Of a stretch of 64,000 bases of DNA, positions 60,224 through 64,000 are shown one piece after another. Position numbers and translations under genes: made by a program. Source of the stretch: Burkholderiaceae bacterium (GTDB taxonomy: Bacteria; Pseudomonadota; Gammaproteobacteria; Burkholderiales; Burkholderiaceae_C); NCBI GenBank assembly GCA_004299095.1, contig SCQQ01000121.1:1-64000 (forward strand). The letters run 5' to 3'. The notes under the pieces were generated by a model, which saw only the letters and a program-made list of their open reading frames with translations, did no database searches and was not told the origin of the DNA. Position 1 is the stretch's first letter, and each line of letters begins with the position of its first letter.

Positions 60224-61393
60224 ATGAAAAATCAAGAAAACCAAAGCTGCCCGGCGATGACGCGCCGAGCCGCCCTCGGCTGGGCTGCTGCGGGCGGGCT
60301 GTTGCTGGCCGGATGTGGTGGCGGCTCGGAAGATGCCGCCCTGCTGCCGGTCGCGACGCAGGCGCGGCTCCAGCAAATCCTGGACGCCAATCGAACGCTG
60401 TTCAACTTCCCTGGCGCCCAAGCCGGCGTCTGGACGCCGAATGGATCCTGGGTCGGCGTGACCGGCGTGGCTGCCCAAGGCGGCAGCGCGCCGCCCGTGC
60501 GCGCCGACCACACCCGCATCGGCAGCATCACCAAGACGTTCACCGTGGTGCTGATCCTGCAGCTCGTGGACAAGGGCGTGATCGGGTTGGACGACCCCAT
60601 TGGCAATTACGTGACCGGCCTGCCGAATGGCGACAGCGCGACGCTCAGGATGCTTGCGAGCATGACGAGCGGCATCCCGTCATACACCTTCGATGACGCG
60701 TGGTTGGCAAAATTCTCGAGCGACCCGCAGGCGGTTTTCACGCCGCAGCAACTGCTGGATTACGTGCGCGGCAAGGCGCCCAACTTCGCGGCAGGCACGA
60801 AGGTGGAGTATTCCAACAGCAACACCGTCGCGCTGGGCTTGGTGGTCGAGCAGAAAACCGGGCTACCGTTTGCGCAGGCGCTGCAGCAAAACATTTTGGG
60901 TCCGCTGCAATTGACCCAGACGCTGGCGGCGACTTCGAGTGCGTTTCCTGATCCGCATTGGCGCGGTATTACCACCCAGGCCGATCCCGAAGGCGTCGTC
61001 AAGGATCCGACCGACTGGAATCCGACCTGGGGGTTTTCGGCGGGCAACATGATCTCGACGTTGGATGACATGCACCGCTGGGCGATCGCCCTCGGTACCG
61101 GCAACGGCATCGTGTCGCCCGCGATGCAGGCAATCCGCGTGGCGTCGATGAATTCCACCGTGCCGCCCAATTCCTTCCAGCGCCGCTATGCGCTCGGGTT
61201 CGGCGGTTTCAGCGGCTGGATCGGCCACACCGGCGAGCTGCCCGGCTTCAACACGTCCATTCTGTACGACCCGAAAACCGGGACTTCCATGGTGGCCATG
61301 GTCAACAGCGACATTCCGGCTGAAGTGAACGGGCAAGAGGCCAATCCCGCGCCCACCATTACGTCGGCGTTCGTCGCCGCGCTGGATGCGTGA
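60224..61393 (+). CDS. Serine hydrolase lipoprotein, D-Ala-D-Ala carboxypeptidase R61-like
   Basis: A 389-residue enzyme of the same superfamily as its neighbour but without a C-terminal add-on. The signal has a twin-arginine-like MTRRAALGWAAAGGLLLAGC, lipobox cysteine near 31, so it may be exported by Tat and then lipidated. Active-site motifs are SITK near residue 101-104, YSN near 196 and HTG in WIGHTGELPG near 338. These match the Streptomyces R61 carboxypeptidase pattern. Likely substrate is a peptide or ester with a D-configured residue. GAGGGGTGAC precedes ATG 60224. Confidence 0.88.
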   Translation: MKNQENQSCPAMTRRAALGWAAAGGLLLAGCGGGSEDAALLPVATQARLQQILDANRTLFNFPGAQAGVWTPNGSWVGVTGVAAQGGSAPPVRADHTRIGSITKTFTVVLILQLVDKGVIGLDDPIGNYVTGLPNGDSATLRMLASMTSGIPSYTFDDAWLAKFSSDPQAVFTPQQLLDYVRGKAPNFAAGTKVEYSNSNTVALGLVVEQKTGLPFAQALQQNILGPLQLTQTLAATSSAFPDPHWRGITTQADPEGVVKDPTDWNPTWGFSAGNMISTLDDMHRWAIALGTGNGIVSPAMQAIRVASMNSTVPPNSFQRRYALGFGGFSGWIGHTGELPGFNTSILYDPKTGTSMVAMVNSDIPAEVNGQEANPAPTITSAFVAALDA

Positions 61394-61427
61394 TGCTGAT
61401 GCCGCCATCTTGGACTTGGAGCGTGTC

Positions 61428-63044
61428 ATGAAACGTTCGGCGCTTGCTGCTTGGCTCATTCCCGCCGCGGTTGTGATTGGTTCTCTGGCTGGGTGCGGCG
61501 GCGGCGGCGAAATCAGCGTGCCCGCGGATATTCGCGCCGTGATGAACCAGCCGCGCTACGCCGGAGCGACCTGGGCCTTGCGCGTGGTGGATGCGGGCAC
61601 TGGGCAGGTGCTGGTGGATACGCAGCCGAACGACCCGCTCTACATCGGCTCGGTGCGCAAGCTGTTCTCGGTTGGGGAACTGCTCGACCAGGTCGGCCCG
61701 GATCATCACGACGACACGCCGGTCTACGCACAAGGCACGGTGGCCGGTGGCGTGCTGACTGGCAACCTCGTCCTGGTTGCGTCGGGCGACCTCACGATGG
61801 GCGGCCGCACCAACCCGGATGGCTCGATTGCGATCAGTGACGAAGACCACAACGAAGCCAATTCCCTCGGCAACGCGGTTCTGACCAAGCCTGATCCGCT
61901 GGCCGGCTACAAGAATCTTGCCCAGCAGGTTGCGGCGGCGGGAATCACCCAAGTGACGGGCGACGTCATCATCGACGACCGCCTGTTCCAGCCTTTCCCG
62001 TACCGTGGTGAGTTCAATTTGCGGCCGATTTTCGTCAACGACGACATGATTGACCTCACCATCAATCCGACTGCTCCCGGGCAGCCGGCTTCGGTGGTTT
62101 GGCGCCCGATGTCTGCGGCGCTGAACGTGGACAGTGCGCTCACCACCGGCGCCGCCGGCAGCGAATTTTCGTTTGAACTGGCTCCAGAATTCTCGGCCTG
62201 CATCGGTACGCCCGGCTGCACGACGCAGGTCACGGGCGTCATCCCAACGGACTACAAGCCGCGGTTCACCAACACCTTCCCGTTGGTTAGGACGATCCGG
62301 ATGACCCGGCCGGACAACTACGCGCGCACCGTATTCATCGAGGCGCTGCACGCGGCCGGCGTGACCGTGACGGCGCCCGCGGTCGAAGAAAACCCGGTGC
62401 AGTTGCTGCCGCCGCAAGGTGCCTACCCGGATACCGCGAAGGTGGCTGAACTGACCGGGATGCCTTACGCGGACTACGCCAAACTCATTCTCAAGGTGAG
62501 CTACAACCTGGGCGCCGACACCAGTCTTTTGCTGTGGGGCAAGACACAAGGCGTGGACAACATGACCGATGCGCTCGCAGTCGAACGAGGCAACCTGGCC
62601 AGGAACTACGGTGTCCAGAGCAGCGAATACCAGTTCTTCAACGGCAGCGGCGGCGGCGACACCAAGGCGTACACGCGCGCAGTCACCACGTTTCTGGCGC
62701 AGATGCGAAAGAGCGTCAATTACGGCACGTACTTCGACGCGCTGCCCATTCTCGGCACGGACGGATCGCTGGCTTTCGTGACGGACTACGAGAGCGACCC
62801 AACCCTCGCCGGAGCAACCGGCCAGGTGCGCGCCAAGACCGGCACCAACATCGGCGCGGCGCAGTCGGGCAATGGGCTCCTGCTGAAAGGCCAGGCGCTG
62901 GGTGGCTACATCCGCACCCAGAGCGGCCGGCAGTTGATCTATACGCTGGTGGTCAACAATGCGCCGGTTGCCGACATTGACGCCGTGGCGCAGGTGTTTC
63001 AGGACGAAGGCACGATTTCGGCGATGCTGTGGCGGGATTATTGA
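61428..63044 (+). CDS. dacB: D-alanyl-D-alanine carboxypeptidase/endopeptidase, PBP4 (DacB) family, lipoprotein
   Basis: Class C penicillin-binding proteins cleave the terminal D-Ala or the cross-links of peptidoglycan. The 538-residue protein has a lipobox (VVIGSLAGC, cysteine near 25), unusual because PBP4 is normally a soluble periplasmic protein. SVRK near residue 75-78 supplies the nucleophile. FVNDDMIDLTINPTAPG near 205 is the conserved PBP4 insert. FFNGSGGGDTKAYT near 405 corresponds to the DGSGLSR (SxN) region, with variation, and VRAKTGTN near 467 is the KTG box. It follows the previous gene by 34 bases. Confidence 0.9.
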   Translation: MKRSALAAWLIPAAVVIGSLAGCGGGGEISVPADIRAVMNQPRYAGATWALRVVDAGTGQVLVDTQPNDPLYIGSVRKLFSVGELLDQVGPDHHDDTPVYAQGTVAGGVLTGNLVLVASGDLTMGGRTNPDGSIAISDEDHNEANSLGNAVLTKPDPLAGYKNLAQQVAAAGITQVTGDVIIDDRLFQPFPYRGEFNLRPIFVNDDMIDLTINPTAPGQPASVVWRPMSAALNVDSALTTGAAGSEFSFELAPEFSACIGTPGCTTQVTGVIPTDYKPRFTNTFPLVRTIRMTRPDNYARTVFIEALHAAGVTVTAPAVEENPVQLLPPQGAYPDTAKVAELTGMPYADYAKLILKVSYNLGADTSLLLWGKTQGVDNMTDALAVERGNLARNYGVQSSEYQFFNGSGGGDTKAYTRAVTTFLAQMRKSVNYGTYFDALPILGTDGSLAFVTDYESDPTLAGATGQVRAKTGTNIGAAQSGNGLLLKGQALGGYIRTQSGRQLIYTLVVNNAPVADIDAVAQVFQDEGTISAMLWRDY

Positions 63045-63164
63045 GCGCGGTGCGTCGTTGCATCGCGCGCTGTAGGTAGCGCCACCGACGGCACGGATGG
63101 CCGACATGCGGGCGCGCCGCGCTTTACCATCGCTCCATCACCTGAATTCCGGAGCGTCGCCGCC

Positions 63165-63395
63165 ATGCCTTCTCCCATTCGACTCGGTCCAGTGCTGCTG
63201 CTTGCCGCGCTGGCTTCGGGGTGCACGTCGTTCGCGCCGGCGCCTGCGGTACAACCCGCCCTCCAGAGTGCCTGCCGCACCGCCGCCAGTTGCGATTACA
63301 ACGGCCCGTACGATCCCGGCGAGCGCGCCTATGCGGAACAGGAAGCCGCGCGCTTGAACAATGCGGAGGCCGCGCGTTTGCGCAACACGCGGTGA
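63165..63395 (+). CDS. Small lipoprotein of unknown function
   Basis: A 76-residue protein with a clear lipoprotein signal (VLLLAALASGC, cysteine at 20, then TSFAPAP). The short mature part has two cysteines (SACRTAASCDYNGPYDPGE) and ends in a charged helix (RAYAEQEAARLNNAEAARLR). No domain is recognised. It may be a Lpp-like or envelope-stress lipoprotein. It follows the dacB-like gene by about 120 bases on the same strand. Confidence 0.7.
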   Translation: MPSPIRLGPVLLLAALASGCTSFAPAPAVQPALQSACRTAASCDYNGPYDPGERAYAEQEAARLNNAEAARLRNTR

Positions 63396-63429
63396 AGCCA
63401 TGCCGGCGCCGTAGGCACCGAACCGGCGT

Positions 63430-63449
63430 GCCGGCTCCGCGGAGCCGGC
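63430..63449. repeat. 20-bp perfect palindrome
   Basis: GCCGGCTCCG at 63430-63439 is followed without a spacer by its exact reverse complement. It lies in the gap between the small lipoprotein gene and the DUF3014 gene, which face each other. There is no U-run, so it is not a standard terminator; it could be an inverted operator or a cruciform-forming site. Confidence 0.5.
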
Positions 63450-63551
63450 GTCGATCCGGTCCCTCGAATCAGACACGAACGTGAGCGGTCCCAGAATGGC
63501 CGAACCACCGGCGCGCGGTGGCCAGCGTTCCCGCGCGGTGTCGCTCCCGGT

Positions 63552-64000
63552 TCAGCGCGCGTTCTTTGGCTGTGCGAATGCGCCCGTGGCCACGCGCCGG
63601 CGCAGATCGGTCAGCACGGCCTTCATCTTGCGCTCGTTCTCGGGGCCCATGCGGATCAGGATTTTTTGTCCGCTGGACAGCGATTCGAGCGCGGGGTCGA
63701 CGTATTCGTAATGCACCCAGGGCTGCGCGGACGGGTTCTCACTTTTGAGTTGGACGGTCTGCACGGCAATGGGGCCGGTGGGGATCGGCGTGGCGATCAG
63801 GAGGTCCAGCACCGCCACCAGGCGGTCGTTGAAGTAGCCATGCGGATAGCCGAGATCGACGTACGCCGACTGGAACAGCGGATACAGCTCGGCGTAGAGC
63901 TTGACCGCAGGACCGAGCGGAATGCCTTGGGCGAAGGCGACGAAAGCGTCGTAGCGCGCCGCGTTGTCCGGCGCGATGGTTTGCGCGCCGATCGCGCCGG
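63552..64000 (-). CDS. DUF3014 protein, C-terminal part (runs off the window)
   Basis: The last 149 or so residues of a protein entering from beyond the window. AARYDAFVAFAQGIPLGPAV, then KLYAELYPLFQSAYVDLGYP and HGYFNDRLVAVLDLLIATP, then DPALESLSSGQKILIRMGPE match the DUF3014 pattern, a periplasmic or membrane-anchored family of unknown function. The N-terminal part with the expected membrane helix is outside the window. It is convergent with the small lipoprotein gene. Confidence 0.75.
   Translation of the reverse strand, partial: GAIGAQTIAPDNAARYDAFVAFAQGIPLGPAVKLYAELYPLFQSAYVDLGYPHGYFNDRLVAVLDLLIATPIPTGPIAVQTVQLKSENPSAQPWVHYEYVDPALESLSSGQKILIRMGPENERKMKAVLTDLRRRVATGAFAQPKNAR

Noticed and set aside
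58529-61393. Reading the two serine hydrolases as antibiotic-resistance beta-lactamases
   Set aside because: They have SxxK and YxN but HSG/HTG boxes and extra domains typical of esterases and D-peptidases. Nothing specific to AmpC-type lactamases was seen.
1-64000. tRNA, rRNA, CRISPR, IS elements, integrases or phage genes
   Set aside because: None was recognised on either strand; no repeat arrays, transposase motifs or cloverleaf-like sequences stood out on reading. A covariance-model scan would be decisive.

Overview
This window reads as a piece of a high-GC betaproteobacterial chromosome, most likely order Burkholderiales and possibly family Burkholderiaceae. Grounds are the gene families present (LptF/LptG, HolC followed by a DUF2486-like protein, a CysB-like regulator, full-length fused MnmC, classical ArgA, DUF3014, a SWIB-domain protein with a Lys/Ala/Pro tail), strong G/C third-position bias and frequent GTG/TTG starts. 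Genus is not decidable by eye. I see no rRNA, tRNA, CRISPR array, transposase or phage gene.

Layout. 1-2.1 kb: the 3' part of comEC, split by one in-frame TGA, then a decayed yidH (DUF202) remnant. 2.3-6 kb: etfB-etfA and a large acyl-CoA dehydrogenase. 6-10.4 kb: two MFS transporters, a fatty-acid-hydroxylase-type membrane protein and a SWIB protein. 10.6-17.2 kb: aminotransferase plus CysB-like regulator, lptFG, holC and a PEP-mutase/isocitrate-lyase-family enzyme. 17.2-25.2 kb: mnmC, metY, dsbB, an MFS transporter, a metallophosphoesterase and argA. 25.4-33.9 kb: a contiguous molybdenum-hydroxylase operon of the aerobic CO-dehydrogenase family, coxS-L-M-(sORF)-D-(sORF)-E-G-F-mobA-like. 34-38.2 kb: yaaA, a prolyl-4-hydroxylase-like oxygenase and an MlaE/MlaD-type lipid-transport set without its ATPase. 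38.2-47.2 kb: rsgA, an M48 protease, three thiol-disulfide genes (dsbC/G-like, an Lgt-like/TlpA fusion, dsbD), orn, an EI24 protein and a CinA-N-like protein. 47.1-48.9 kb: sco, a PCu(A)C fragment and ctaG. 49-54.5 kb: two tandem paralogous secreted proteins, xthA, DUF488, DUF2945, an acyl-CoA synthetase and folA. 54.7-63.4 kb: an accessory-looking stretch with a 725-residue lipoprotein of lower GC, an AraC regulator, three consecutive lipidated penicillin-recognising-type enzymes and a small lipoprotein. The window ends inside a DUF3014 gene.

How the parts work together. The ETF pair accepts electrons from acyl-CoA dehydrogenases such as its neighbour. The cox operon encodes all three enzyme subunits plus AAA+/VWA maturation, a membrane-anchored SRPBCC protein and MoCo-handling proteins; its large subunit carries the AYRGAGR active-site loop, so it is the form II type with uncertain substrate. 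Four disulfide-handling genes (dsbB, dsbC/G-like, TlpA-like, dsbD) lie in the window.

The observations most worth a second look are a dispersed intergenic repeat whose two copies keep flanking sequence but exchange both arms of their hairpins, two unannotatable small ORFs wedged with tight spacing into the cox operon, the comEC stop exactly at the domain boundary, the Lgt-like/thioredoxin fusion without the Lgt histidine, the truncated copper chaperone, and the 54.7-63.4 kb lipoprotein region with a direct repeat and an orphan terminator.
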